From Streptomyces aureus (lineage in GTDB: Bacteria > Actinomycetota > Actinomycetes > Streptomycetales > Streptomycetaceae), in the NCBI RefSeq assembly GCF_000725495.1, contig NZ_JNZD01000004.1, positions 558,001 through 622,000 on the forward strand: a DNA stretch of 64,000 nt. The letters run 5' to 3'. Within the stretch, counting starts at the first letter, position 1, and every line of letters starts with the position of its first letter. The notes below the pieces were generated by a model. That model did no database searches. It worked only from the letters and a program-made list of their open reading frames with translations, and was not told the origin of the DNA. Positions 53,205-61,853 of this stretch are shown one piece after another. Both the position numbers and the translations under genes were made by a program.

Positions 53205-54065
53205 CTACTTGAGCAGCCGGGACATCCGCCGGTCGGCCAACGGCTTCCCACCCGTCTGGCAGGTGGGGCAGTACTGCAGCGAGGAATCGCTGAAGGAGAC
53301 CTCACGGATGGTGTCCCCGCACACCGGGCAGGCCTCCCCCGTCCGCCCGTGCACCCGCAGCCCGCTCTTCTTCTCCGCCTTCAACCGCCCCGCGGCCAGC
53401 CCGTGGGAGCGCTCCACCGCCTCGGTGAGCGTGCCGCGCAGCGCCTCGTACAGGCGCCGGGTCTCCTCGGGGGTCAGCGAGGAGGCGATCTTGAAGGGGG
53501 ACATCCGGGCCGCGTGCAGGATCTCGTCGCTGTAGGCGTTGCCCACCCCCGCGATCAGGCTCTGGTCGCGGAGCGCGCCCTTGATCCGGCGCCGCTCGCC
53601 CTGGAGCAGCCCGGCGAACCGCTCCTCGTCGAAGTCGGCGGCGAGCGGGTCCGGGCCGAGCCGGGCCACGCCGGGGATCAGCGCCGGGTCCTCGACGACG
53701 TACACCGCGAGCCGCTTCTGGGTGCCGGCCTCGGTCAGGTCGAAGCCTTCGCCGGTCTCCAGCGCGACGCGCAGGGCGAGCGGCCCCTTGCCCGGCCGGG
53801 GCGGGCCGTCGGGGAGCGTGTCCTTCCACTGCAGCCAGCCCGCGCGGGCCAGATGCGTGACGAGGTGCGGGCCGTCCGTCGCGATGTCGAGGAACTTGCC
53901 GAACCGGCGGACTCCGGTGACCTCGCGTCCTTCCAGGGCGGTCACGGGCGGGTCGTACGTCTTCAGGACGCTGACGGCGACGGGCAGCACCCGCACGATC
54001 CGGGTGCCGACGGCACGGCCGGCCAGGAATTCCTTGAGCGCTTCGACCTCGGGCAGTTCCGGCAT
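53205..54065 (-). CDS. Fpg/Nei family DNA glycosylase
   Basis: A 286-residue base-excision-repair enzyme. It begins MPELPEVEAL, giving the Pro2/Glu3 catalytic N-terminus after Met removal. The central block DQSLIAGVGNAYSDEILHAARMSP is the helix-two-turns-helix, and the C-terminal zinc finger is C-x2-C-x16-C-x2-C (from CPVCGDT to CPTC). It excises oxidised bases and nicks abasic sites. Subfamily (Fpg versus Nei-like actinobacterial) is not resolved. Convergent with the anti-sigma-like gene. Confidence 0.94.
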   Translation of the reverse strand: MPELPEVEALKEFLAGRAVGTRIVRVLPVAVSVLKTYDPPVTALEGREVTGVRRFGKFLDIATDGPHLVTHLARAGWLQWKDTLPDGPPRPGKGPLALRVALETGEGFDLTEAGTQKRLAVYVVEDPALIPGVARLGPDPLAADFDEERFAGLLQGERRRIKGALRDQSLIAGVGNAYSDEILHAARMSPFKIASSLTPEETRRLYEALRGTLTEAVERSHGLAAGRLKAEKKSGLRVHGRTGEACPVCGDTIREVSFSDSSLQYCPTCQTGGKPLADRRMSRLLK

Positions 54066-54075
54066 ACGTCCAGGG

Positions 54076-54188
54076 TGCCATCCGGTACGGGCGGCGCCCG
54101 GGATCAGCTCCGCTCCGATCCGGCGCGGGCGCGCCCGGGATCAGCTCCGTTGCCATCCGGCGCGGGCGGCGCCCCGGATCAGCTCCGT
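54076..54188. repeat. Three 37-38 bp tandem units across a gene's 3' end
   Basis: Units 54076-54113, 54114-54150 and 54151-54188 share ATCCGG-CGGGCG-CGCCC-GGATCAGCTCCG. The third unit contains the last codons and the stop of the PP2C gene; the other two lie beyond it. Confidence 0.85.
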
Positions 54189-56254
54189 TCCCCGACCATG
54201 AACTCGCACCACACGACCTTGCCGCCGCCGCGCGCCTCGACGCCCCAGACGTCGGTGAGGCGGTCGACGAGCAGCAGTCCCCGGCCCGAGACTCCCGACT
54301 CGCCCGCCTCGCGGCGGCGGGGCAGCGCGCTGGAGGAGTCCTCGACCTCGACGCGCAGCCGGCGGTCGGAACCGGCGAGCACGCGCAGGGTCACGATGGC
54401 CGAGCCCTCGGTGTGCATGAGCGCGTTGGTGATCAGTTCGTCGGCGACGAGCTCGATCTCGTCGGCGCGGTCGCGGGCCCCCCAGGCCCGGACGGCGGCC
54501 CGGATCATGTGGCGGGCCTCGCTCAGCGCCTCCGGGTCCCCGGGGGCCACGTGCTGCTGGAGGCGTCCGCCCGAGCGCTGGTCGATCAGGCCGTGGCGGC
54601 GCAGGAGCAGCAGGGCGACGTCGTCGTCGCCGCCGCGGTCCTCGGCCATGTCGATCAGCCGGTCGGCGAGGTCGCTGACGTCCTCGGGGCCCGCGCGGAT
54701 GACGTCGCCGAGGATGCGCATGCCCTCGTCGAGGTCGACCCCCGGTTCCTCGACGAGCCCGTCGGTGCACAGCAGCAGAGTCTCGCCGGGATCGAGTTCG
54801 ATGGTGGCGACCGGGTACTCCAGGCGTCCGAACTCGGCGGACAGGCCGAGCGGCAGGCCGCCTTCGAGAGGCAGCCGCCGGCAGGCCCGGTCGGCGTAGC
54901 GCACGAGCGGGTCGATGTGCCCGGCCCGGACCAGCTGGGTCACTCCGGTGGACAGGTCGATCTCCGCGTAGAGACAGGTCGCGAAGCGGTCGGTGTCGAG
55001 CTCGTGGAGGAAGACCGAGGCGCGGGCCATCACGGTCGCCGGGGTGTGCCCCTCGGCCGCGTAGGCGCGCAGGACGATGCGCAGCTGGCCCATGACGGCC
55101 GCCGCGTGGGTGTCGTGGCCCTGGACGTCGCCGATGACGGCGCCGACCCTGCCGCCGGGCAGCGGGATGAGGTCGTACCAGTCGCCGCCGATGTCGCGGC
55201 CGAGCGAGGCGGAACGGTAGCGGACGGCGATGTCGGCGCCGCTCACGCTCGGGATGGAGCGCGGCAGCATGGCCTGCTGGAGCCCCTGGGCGAGGTCCTT
55301 CTCCTGCTCGAAGAACATGGCCCGCTGGAGGCTCTGGGCGATGCTGCTGCCGAGGGCGACGAGGACGTTGCGCTCGTCCTCGGAGAAGCCGTGCCGGTCG
55401 TTGTAGAGCAGGCCGATCGCGCCGATGGGGCGGGCCTGCACGATGAGCGGCAGATAGGCGGCCGAGGTGATCTTCAGTCCGGTGATGTTCGGCCAGAGCA
55501 GCGGATACGACTCGGCGAACTCCTCGGGGGACTCGATGAAGTGGGGTACGAGGGTCCGTACGACCTCGTTCATCGGGTACTGGGCGTCCAGCCGTGTGAC
55601 CCGGGTGCCGGGGACGTAGCTGTGCTCGGGGCCGGTGGCGACCATCCGGATGCGGCCGGCCTCCACCAGGCCCATCACCAGGCTGGCCGCGCCGAGGTGG
55701 GTGAGGCCGTGGGTGTCCTGGAGCACGTCGATGACGTCCTGCACGGTGACCGCGTGGGCCAGCGCGGCCGTGGTCAGCTGCACGACGCTGGTCTGCTGGC
55801 GCCGTACCTCGTGCTGGGCGGCCTGCTCGCGACGGGCCACGCTCTCGTCGAGCTCCGCCGTGGCGTCGCGGACGATGCCGATGATGCGGCGCGGCCTGCC
55901 GTTCTCGTCGCGGCGGATGTAGCCCTGGGTGTGGGTCCAGCGCAGGGCGCCGTCGCGGCGGCGGATGCGGAAGTAGGCGCCGTAGTTCTCGCTGCCGTCC
56001 TTCAGGGCGTGGGAGACCATCGTGTCGAGCCGGCGCGACTCGGCCGGCGGGACGCGCATGGCCAGGGTGGCCGGGTGCCCGTCGTATTCGTCCGGGCGCA
56101 CGTCGAAGATCTCGTGCGCCTGGGCGTCCATCTGCATCAGACCGGTGTCCAGGTCCCAGTCGAAGCTGCCCATGCGGTTGAGCGCCAGGATCGGATCCGG
56201 GTGGGCGGGCCAGTCGTCCGGGAGTGACAGGGCGCTCGCTCCCCGATCAACCAT
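54179..56254 (-). CDS. PAS-GAF-PP2C(SpoIIE)-HATPase regulatory phosphatase
   Basis: A 691-residue cytoplasmic protein. Domains in order: PAS (about 22-135), GAF (about 150-315), SpoIIE-type PP2C phosphatase (about 335-545; GGDWYDLIPLPGGRVGAVIGDVQGHD and LLLCTDGLVEEP with metal Asp residues), and an RsbW-like ATPase/anti-sigma kinase domain (about 570-690; ELVADELITNALMHT, SGRGLLLVDRLTDVWG). Such proteins act in partner-switching networks that control sigma factors in Streptomyces. No STAS anti-anti-sigma partner is adjacent. Its 3' end lies in a tandem repeat. Confidence 0.93.
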   Translation of the reverse strand: MVDRGASALSLPDDWPAHPDPILALNRMGSFDWDLDTGLMQMDAQAHEIFDVRPDEYDGHPATLAMRVPPAESRRLDTMVSHALKDGSENYGAYFRIRRRDGALRWTHTQGYIRRDENGRPRRIIGIVRDATAELDESVARREQAAQHEVRRQQTSVVQLTTAALAHAVTVQDVIDVLQDTHGLTHLGAASLVMGLVEAGRIRMVATGPEHSYVPGTRVTRLDAQYPMNEVVRTLVPHFIESPEEFAESYPLLWPNITGLKITSAAYLPLIVQARPIGAIGLLYNDRHGFSEDERNVLVALGSSIAQSLQRAMFFEQEKDLAQGLQQAMLPRSIPSVSGADIAVRYRSASLGRDIGGDWYDLIPLPGGRVGAVIGDVQGHDTHAAAVMGQLRIVLRAYAAEGHTPATVMARASVFLHELDTDRFATCLYAEIDLSTGVTQLVRAGHIDPLVRYADRACRRLPLEGGLPLGLSAEFGRLEYPVATIELDPGETLLLCTDGLVEEPGVDLDEGMRILGDVIRAGPEDVSDLADRLIDMAEDRGGDDDVALLLLRRHGLIDQRSGGRLQQHVAPGDPEALSEARHMIRAAVRAWGARDRADEIELVADELITNALMHTEGSAIVTLRVLAGSDRRLRVEVEDSSSALPRRREAGESGVSGRGLLLVDRLTDVWGVEARGGGKVVWCEFMVGERS

Positions 56255-56334
56255 GGGGCCACCATGCCAGCATTTGCCCGATTGTTCGACTTCTGGGACG
56301 CCGGTTCAGGGGTCCCGCGGGAAGCGGGCGGCGT

Positions 56335-57627
56335 TCACGTGGCGGGGGCATCGGCGGAGACGTCGAAGACGCTGTCGGGACCGGTTTCGGGGTCGGGGAT
56401 CAGCCCGCCGTCGGGACCGTCCGGGGCGGTGTCCTCGGGGGACGTGCCCGGACCGTCGGACGGGTCCTCCGGTGACGGGGACTCCGGGGGGCCGGAGCGG
56501 TCGGGGGCGGACGGGGCCGTGGTCCCGGCCGAGGGGGCCGCACTGGTCCCGGGCCGGGTCGTCGGCGGTGCCGTGACCGTGGCGCCCGGGCAGTGCGGGG
56601 GTTCGGCGCTCGACCGCGCGGGACGGCCGGAACCGGCCACGTCCATGACGGCGCCGTCCGTCGCGCCGTCCGTCGGCGCGGTGCCGGGGCCGGTGCTCTC
56701 GCCGGGGGTGCTCCGGCCGCCGTCCGGCGTCGGGGTCACCGTCACGGTGGGCGTGAGGCAGTCGGAGGGGTCGGGGTACGGACTGCGGCCGCCGGTGTCG
56801 GCGGAGGGCTCGGGCGCGGAGGGGGAGTCGTCCGGCCCCGGGGTCCGGCCGTCGGGCCGCGGTACGGCGTGGTCGTGGCGGTGGCCCTCGTACCCGACCG
56901 GCCGCTCGATCCAGCTGTCGTCGCGGGCGTCGACGATCGTGATGTCGGTGATCACGTCGGGCGCCGGTGTCACCACGACGACCTGGGCGGGCCGGTAGCC
57001 GCTCCAGGGCCTGCCCCGGGTGTCCGGGTTGCCGTCGATCACGGTGGGCCGGCCCAGCGGGTTGCCGCAGGCGCAGCGCACCCGGGGGACGCCCCGGTCG
57101 TCGACGAGGACGGCGGTGCCGGCCTGGAGCACGGCCTGGAAGCCGGTCGCCTGTCCGGCGGCGAACCCGTGGTCCGTGACGCCGGTGTCGGCGCGCAGCA
57201 CGACGGGGGTCAGCCCGCGCAGGTAGTCCGGGACGGACCCCGGGGAGATGCCGGAGAGTTCGGCGAAGGCACGGGTCTTGGCCGGGTCCGAGGCCAGATA
57301 GCGGATCTGTCTGCCGACGTCGCAGCTGCCGGTGTTCCGGGTGCCGCCGTACAGGCCCGGGGTGGCGCCCGAGACCGAGCGCACTCCCTCGGTGACGGTG
57401 GCCGACGGTTGCGGCGTTCGGGTGACGGGCGGCCGGGGCGCGGGGGTGGTGTCGGTGGGTGCCGTGAAGGGGTCGGGCCCCTGGTCCTCGAGGGGCTGGA
57501 GGAGCACCTCGCCGCCGGTGGATCCGCTGCGCGCCGAGCGCCCGCCGTCGCCGCTGCAGCCACCGACGACGAGGAGCGCCGCCGTGAGCGCGCAGGCGGC
57601 GGCAAAGGTCCTGGTGGGTATGTGCAC
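56335..57627 (-). CDS. DUF6777-type exported lipoprotein with disordered tail
   Basis: About 430 residues from GTG 57627 (GGGAGAG upstream; ATG 57666 in frame is an alternative). The lipobox is LLVVGGC, giving lipidated Cys near residue 23. Residues about 90-260 form a globular domain with CDVGRQIRYLASDPAKTRAF and PRVRCACGNPLGRP, characteristic of the DUF6777 group. About 170 residues of Pro/Ser/Thr/Gly/Asp-rich sequence then follow to the C-terminus, unlikely to be structured. Function unknown. Divergent from the lipase-maturation-factor-like gene. Confidence 0.78.
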   Translation of the reverse strand: MHIPTRTFAAACALTAALLVVGGCSGDGGRSARSGSTGGEVLLQPLEDQGPDPFTAPTDTTPAPRPPVTRTPQPSATVTEGVRSVSGATPGLYGGTRNTGSCDVGRQIRYLASDPAKTRAFAELSGISPGSVPDYLRGLTPVVLRADTGVTDHGFAAGQATGFQAVLQAGTAVLVDDRGVPRVRCACGNPLGRPTVIDGNPDTRGRPWSGYRPAQVVVVTPAPDVITDITIVDARDDSWIERPVGYEGHRHDHAVPRPDGRTPGPDDSPSAPEPSADTGGRSPYPDPSDCLTPTVTVTPTPDGGRSTPGESTGPGTAPTDGATDGAVMDVAGSGRPARSSAEPPHCPGATVTAPPTTRPGTSAAPSAGTTAPSAPDRSGPPESPSPEDPSDGPGTSPEDTAPDGPDGGLIPDPETGPDSVFDVSADAPAT

Positions 57628-57745
57628 CACGTCTCTCCCGTTCGTCCCGGGCCGTTGGTGCCTCATTGTCTGCGTCACCCTCTTGGCGCACGCAAGCGGA
57701 AAACGGTCACCCAGCGTCACAATGGAGGGGAGAGGAGCGCGCCCC

Positions 57746-59179
57746 ATGGAGTGGTTCGTCGCACCCGGCTACTGGCTGAGCCGGCTGGTCTTCCAGCGGG
57801 GGCTGGCCGTGCTGTATCTGGTCGCGTTCCTGGGCGCGGCCCTGCAGTTCCGGGCGCTGACCGGGGAGCGTGGGATGCTGCCGGTGCCCCGCTTCGTGCG
57901 GCACGTCGCCTTCCGGGACGCGCCGAGCGTGTTCCACTGGCGCTACTCGGACCGCTTCTTCGCCACCTGGTGCTGGACGGGCTGCGCGGTGTCGCTGGCG
58001 CTGGCCGCAGGACTCGACGGGCTGCTGCCGCTGTGGGGCGCGATGCTGCTGTGGCTCGTGCCGTGGGCCCTGTACCTGTCGGTCGTCAACGTCGGCCAGA
58101 CCTGGTACGCGTTCGGTTGGGAGTCGCTGCTGCTCGAGGTGGGCTTCCTCGCGGTGTTCCTCGGCAACGACGAGGTGGCGCCGCCGGTCGTCGTGCTGTT
58201 CCTGCTGCGCTGGGTACTGTTCCGCGTGGAGTTCGGGGCGGGGCTGATCAAGATGCGGGGCGATCCCTGCTGGCGGAAGCTGACCTGTCTCTACTACCAC
58301 CACGAGACCCAGCCGATGCCGGGTCCGCTGAGCTGGTTCTTCCACCATCTGCCGAGGCCCTTCCACCGGATCGAGGCGGCCGCGAACCACGTCACCCAAC
58401 TGGTGCTCCCGGTGCTCCTGTTCACCCCGCAGCCGATCGCGTCGGCCGCGGCCTCGCTGATGATCCTGACCCAGCTGTGGCTGGTCCTGTCGGGCAACTT
58501 CTCCTGGCTGAACTGGACGACGATCGTCCTCGCCCTCAGCGTGACCGAGCTCCCCTCCACCGCTCCGCACACCGCCGCGACGCCGCTGTGGTACGAGGTG
58601 GTCGTGCTGGCGGCGGCCGCGGGCCTGGTGACCCTCAGCTACCGCCCGGCCCGCAATCTGGTCTCCCGGCGGCAGGTCATGAACCGCTCCTTCGACCCGC
58701 TCCATCTGGTCAACACCTACGGGGCGTTCGGCAGCGTCAGCAGGATGCGCCACGAGGTGGTCGTCGAGGGCACGGCGGACGAGGTGCCGCGCGCGGACGC
58801 CGACTGGCGGGAGTACGAGTTCAAGGGCAAACCCGGTGACCCGCGGCACTGGCCGCGCCAGTTCGCTCCGTACCATCTGCGGCTCGACTGGCTGATGTGG
58901 TTCGTGGCGCTGTCCCCCGGATACGCGGGCGCCTGGTTCTCCGGTCTGGTCGAGCGGCTCCTGGAGAACGACCGGGACACGCTGCGGCTGCTGCGCCGCT
59001 CCCCGTTCCCCGCCGACACGCCGCCCCGCTACGTCCGTGCCCGTCTCTTCCGTTACCGGTACACGACCTGGCGGGAGCTGCGGGAGACGGGCGCGTGCTG
59101 GCACCGGACCTATGTGCGCGACTTCCTCCCGCCGACGCGGCTGGAGGGCACCGCCGAGCGACGGGTGCCGCATCGGTAG
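57746..59179 (+). CDS. Lipase maturation factor family membrane protein
   Basis: A 477-residue protein with about six to seven transmembrane helices in the first 310 residues (WLSRLVFQRGLAVLYLVAFLGA onward). Conserved blocks are GQTWYAFGWESLLLEVGFLAVFLG, KMRGDPCWRKLTCLYYHHETQPMPGPLSW and VNTYGAFGSVSRMRHEVVVEG, followed by a cytosolic C-terminal domain. This pattern is that of the LMF1/LMF2-like family, whose vertebrate members mature lipases in the ER; bacterial function is unknown. GGAGGGGAGAGGAG lies upstream of ATG 57746. The stop codon sits inside a 21-bp tandem repeat. Confidence 0.92.
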   Translation: MEWFVAPGYWLSRLVFQRGLAVLYLVAFLGAALQFRALTGERGMLPVPRFVRHVAFRDAPSVFHWRYSDRFFATWCWTGCAVSLALAAGLDGLLPLWGAMLLWLVPWALYLSVVNVGQTWYAFGWESLLLEVGFLAVFLGNDEVAPPVVVLFLLRWVLFRVEFGAGLIKMRGDPCWRKLTCLYYHHETQPMPGPLSWFFHHLPRPFHRIEAAANHVTQLVLPVLLFTPQPIASAAASLMILTQLWLVLSGNFSWLNWTTIVLALSVTELPSTAPHTAATPLWYEVVVLAAAAGLVTLSYRPARNLVSRRQVMNRSFDPLHLVNTYGAFGSVSRMRHEVVVEGTADEVPRADADWREYEFKGKPGDPRHWPRQFAPYHLRLDWLMWFVALSPGYAGAWFSGLVERLLENDRDTLRLLRRSPFPADTPPRYVRARLFRYRYTTWRELRETGACWHRTYVRDFLPPTRLEGTAERRVPHR

Positions 59180-59224
59180 CGGCGGGTGCCGCACAGGAAG
59201 CGGTGGGTGCCGCATCGGTGGCGC
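59162..59224. repeat. Three 21-bp tandem copies at the LMF gene 3' end
   Basis: Units 59162-59182, 59183-59203 and 59204-59224. The first contains the TAG stop; at the same place the second and third have AAG and TGG, so one base change separates stop from read-through. Confidence 0.85.
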
Positions 59225-59233
59225 TGGTGCCGG

Positions 59234-60073
59234 TCACAGGCCGTAGACGCGGGAGGCCGTGCCGCCGAAGACGGCCTGGCGCTCGCCCTCCGCCAGCTCC
59301 GCCGTCAACTCCTCCGCCATGGAGACGACTTGGGCGTAGGTCGCGGCCGTCGTGCACACCGGCCAGTCGGAGCCGAACATCAGCCGTGCGGGGCCGAACG
59401 CCTCCAGGACCGTGTCGGCGTAGGGCCGCAGGTCACCGGGGGTCCGGCGGGCCGGATCCGCCTCGGTGACCAGCCCGGAGAGCTTGCAGACCGTGTTGGG
59501 CCGGGCGGCGAACTCCCGGACGGCGGCCGCCCAGGGCTCCGCCGCGCCGGTGGACACCGGCGGCTTGCCCAGGTGGTCCAGTACGAAGGCGAGCCCGGGA
59601 TGGTGGTCGGCCGCCCGGGCGCAGGAGGGCAGCTGGTGCGGCAGGACGACCAGGTCGTGGACGAGACCGGCATCCGCGACGGCGGCCAGTCCGCGCCGCA
59701 CGTCGGGACGCAGCAGCCATTCGGGGTCGCGCTCGCCCTGGACCTGGTGGCGGACGCCCTTGAGGAGACCCCCGCCGGGGAGGTCACGCAGCCGCGCCAG
59801 TTCCTCGGCGACGTCCGGCCGGGTCAGGTCCGTCCACCCGACCACGCCCGCCACCAGCGGAGCCCGGTCCGCGAGGGCGAGCAGTTCCGGGGTCTCCTCG
59901 GCCACGGTGACCGTCTGGACGAGGACGGTGCGGTCCACCCCGGCGGCCCGGGCCTCCGGTTCCAGGTCCGCGATCGTGAAGTTCCGCCGCAGGGGCTCCA
60001 GTTCGGGGCCCACGAGCCAGTCCTGGTCGCGCACGGACAGGTCCCAGACGTGGTGGTGCGCGTCGACGCTCAT
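59234..60073 (-). CDS. L-fuconolactonase-like amidohydrolase
   Basis: A 279-residue TIM-barrel metal hydrolase of the amidohydrolase-2 (PF04909) family. SVDAHHHVWD holds the H-x-H metal motif; later LDHLGKP and LMFGSDWPVC provide the third His and Asp. The group includes L-fuconolactone and L-rhamnonolactone hydrolases. Context (fuconate dehydratase, SDR, aldo/keto reductase) points to hydrolysis of L-fuconolactone. Its ATG overlaps the stop of the upstream aldo/keto reductase (ATGA); it is the last gene of the operon. Confidence 0.88.
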   Translation of the reverse strand: MSVDAHHHVWDLSVRDQDWLVGPELEPLRRNFTIADLEPEARAAGVDRTVLVQTVTVAEETPELLALADRAPLVAGVVGWTDLTRPDVAEELARLRDLPGGGLLKGVRHQVQGERDPEWLLRPDVRRGLAAVADAGLVHDLVVLPHQLPSCARAADHHPGLAFVLDHLGKPPVSTGAAEPWAAAVREFAARPNTVCKLSGLVTEADPARRTPGDLRPYADTVLEAFGPARLMFGSDWPVCTTAATYAQVVSMAEELTAELAEGERQAVFGGTASRVYGL

Positions 60074-61092
60074 CCGTCCTCCGGGGCGGGGAGCGGCACT
60101 GTGGGGAGGAGCGGTGGGGTGCCGGGGAGCGGTGCTGTGGCGGGGAGCAGGCCCTCGGTGCGCAGTTCCGCCCAGAAGGCCGTGGGAACCTCGGCCGTGA
60201 ACTGCTCGGCGCAGTCCCGGACTTCGGCGGCCGTGCGGGCTCCGGCCAGGACGCTCGCGACGGCGGGGTGGGCGGCGGGGAAGGCCAGGGCGGCCGCGCG
60301 CAGGGTGGTGCCGTGCCGTGCCGCGATCTCCTTCAGCCGCAGGGCGCGGTCCAGCAGCGCGCTCGGGGCCGGGGCGTAGTCGTACGTCGCTCCCTGCACC
60401 GGGTCGGCCAGCAACCCGGAATTGAAGGCGCCGCCGATGACGACGGAGACGCTGCGGGCCTGCGCGGCGGGCAGCAGCTCGGTGAGCGCCTCCTGGTCCA
60501 GCAGGCTGTAGCGGCCCGCGCACAGCACGACGTCCACGTCGGTCTCGCGGACGAACCGGGCCAGCATCCGCGTCTGGTTCATGCCCACGCCGATCGCGCG
60601 CACGACGCCCTGCGAGCGCAGGTCGGCCAGTGCGGGGAAGGCCTCGCGCAGAGCCTGTTCGCCGTGATCGTCGGGGTCGTGGAGGTAGACGACGTCCACG
60701 TGGTCGAGGCCGAGCCGTTCGAGGCTGGCGTCCAGGCTCCGCCGTACGCCGTCGGCGCTGAAGTCCCAGACGCGGCGGTGGGTGGCGGGTACGGCGAATC
60801 CGTCGGCCAGGTCGTCGCCGCCGGTGTCCACGGGTTCCAGGAGGCGGCCGACCTTGGTGGACACGGTGTACCGCGAGCGGGGCAGGCCGCGCAGGGCCGC
60901 GCCGAGGCGCCGTTCGGAGAGGCCGAGGCCGTAGTGCGGGGCGGTGTCGAAGTAGCGGATGCCGCTCGTCCAGGCGGCGGCGACCGCCTCGTACGCCTGC
61001 TCCTCGGTGACCTCGGCGTACAGGTTGCCGATTCCGGCGGCGCCGAAGGACAGCGCGCTGACGGGGACGCCGCTCGCGCCGAGGGCGTTCAC
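60070..61092 (-). CDS. Aldo/keto reductase, probable L-fucose 1-dehydrogenase
   Basis: A 340-residue AKR starting at GTG 61092, which overlaps the upstream SDR stop (GTGA). Catalytic elements are FDTAPHYGLGLSE (Asp and Tyr), VSTKVGRLL (Lys) and VVYLHDPDD (His). This subgroup (D-threo-aldose/L-fucose dehydrogenase type) oxidises fucose to fuconolactone, consistent with the lactonase and dehydratase in the same operon. An in-frame extension upstream lies inside the SDR gene and is rejected. Confidence 0.87.
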   Translation of the reverse strand: MNALGASGVPVSALSFGAAGIGNLYAEVTEEQAYEAVAAAWTSGIRYFDTAPHYGLGLSERRLGAALRGLPRSRYTVSTKVGRLLEPVDTGGDDLADGFAVPATHRRVWDFSADGVRRSLDASLERLGLDHVDVVYLHDPDDHGEQALREAFPALADLRSQGVVRAIGVGMNQTRMLARFVRETDVDVVLCAGRYSLLDQEALTELLPAAQARSVSVVIGGAFNSGLLADPVQGATYDYAPAPSALLDRALRLKEIAARHGTTLRAAALAFPAAHPAVASVLAGARTAAEVRDCAEQFTAEVPTAFWAELRTEGLLPATAPLPGTPPLLPTVPLPAPEDG

Positions 61093-61853
61093 CGGGCGGC
61101 CCGGCGCGGCCGCAGGCCCTGCATCCCGCCGTCGACGGCGAGCGCGGTGCCGGTCGTCGACCCGGACAGCGGGCTCGCCAGGTAGGCGATGGCCCCGGCG
61201 ACCTCGTCCGCCGTCACCAGACGTCCGGTGGGCTGGCGGTCCTCGAGCGCGGCCCGCTCGGCGGCCGGGTCGGGGGCGGCGTCCAGGAGCCGGCCGACCC
61301 AAGGGGTGTCCACCGTACCGGGGTTGACGCAGTTGACGCGGATGCCGTCGCCGAGGTGGTCGGCCGCCATGGCGAGGGTCAGCGCGAGGACGGCGCCCTT
61401 GGACGCCGAGTACAGCGCCCGCTGGGGCAGTCCGGCCGTGGCGGCGACCGAGCAGGTGTTCACGACGGCCGCGTGCGCGGAGCGCCGCAGATGGGGCAGG
61501 GCGGCGCGGGTGGTCCGCACGACGCCGAGCAGGTTGACGTCCAGGACCCGGTGCCATTCGGCGTCGTCGTTGTCCTCGACGGTGCCGCGGGCCCCGGTCC
61601 CCGCGTTGTTGACCAGGACGTCGAGGCCGCCCAGGTCCGCGGCCGCGGCGGCCACGGCGGCGCGCACGGAGGCGTCGTCGCTGACGTCGGCCCGATGGCC
61701 GAGGAGCGGCTTCTCGACGGCCGACGGATCGAGGTCGAGGACGGCGACCCGGGCGCCGCGGGCGGCGAGGAGCGCGGCCGTGGCCCTGCCGATCCCCGAG
61801 GCGCCGCCGGTCACCAGCGCCCTGAGTCCGTCGAAGTCCTGAGCGTCCGTCAT
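61089..61853 (-). CDS. SDR, probable 2-keto-3-deoxy-L-fuconate dehydrogenase
   Basis: A 254-residue classical [14 protein letters not shown] cofactor motif, LVNNAGTG, catalytic Ser in [10 protein letters not shown], Tyr/Lys in YSASKGA and NPGTVDTPW. In the fucose operon the expected role is NAD-dependent oxidation of 2-keto-3-deoxy-L-fuconate before cleavage to pyruvate and lactate. ATG 61853 overlaps the fuconate dehydratase stop (ATGA), and its own stop overlaps the next gene. Confidence 0.85.
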   Translation of the reverse strand: MTDAQDFDGLRALVTGGASGIGRATAALLAARGARVAVLDLDPSAVEKPLLGHRADVSDDASVRAAVAAAAADLGGLDVLVNNAGTGARGTVEDNDDAEWHRVLDVNLLGVVRTTRAALPHLRRSAHAAVVNTCSVAATAGLPQRALYSASKGAVLALTLAMAADHLGDGIRVNCVNPGTVDTPWVGRLLDAAPDPAAERAALEDRQPTGRLVTADEVAGAIAYLASPLSGSTTGTALAVDGGMQGLRPRRAAR

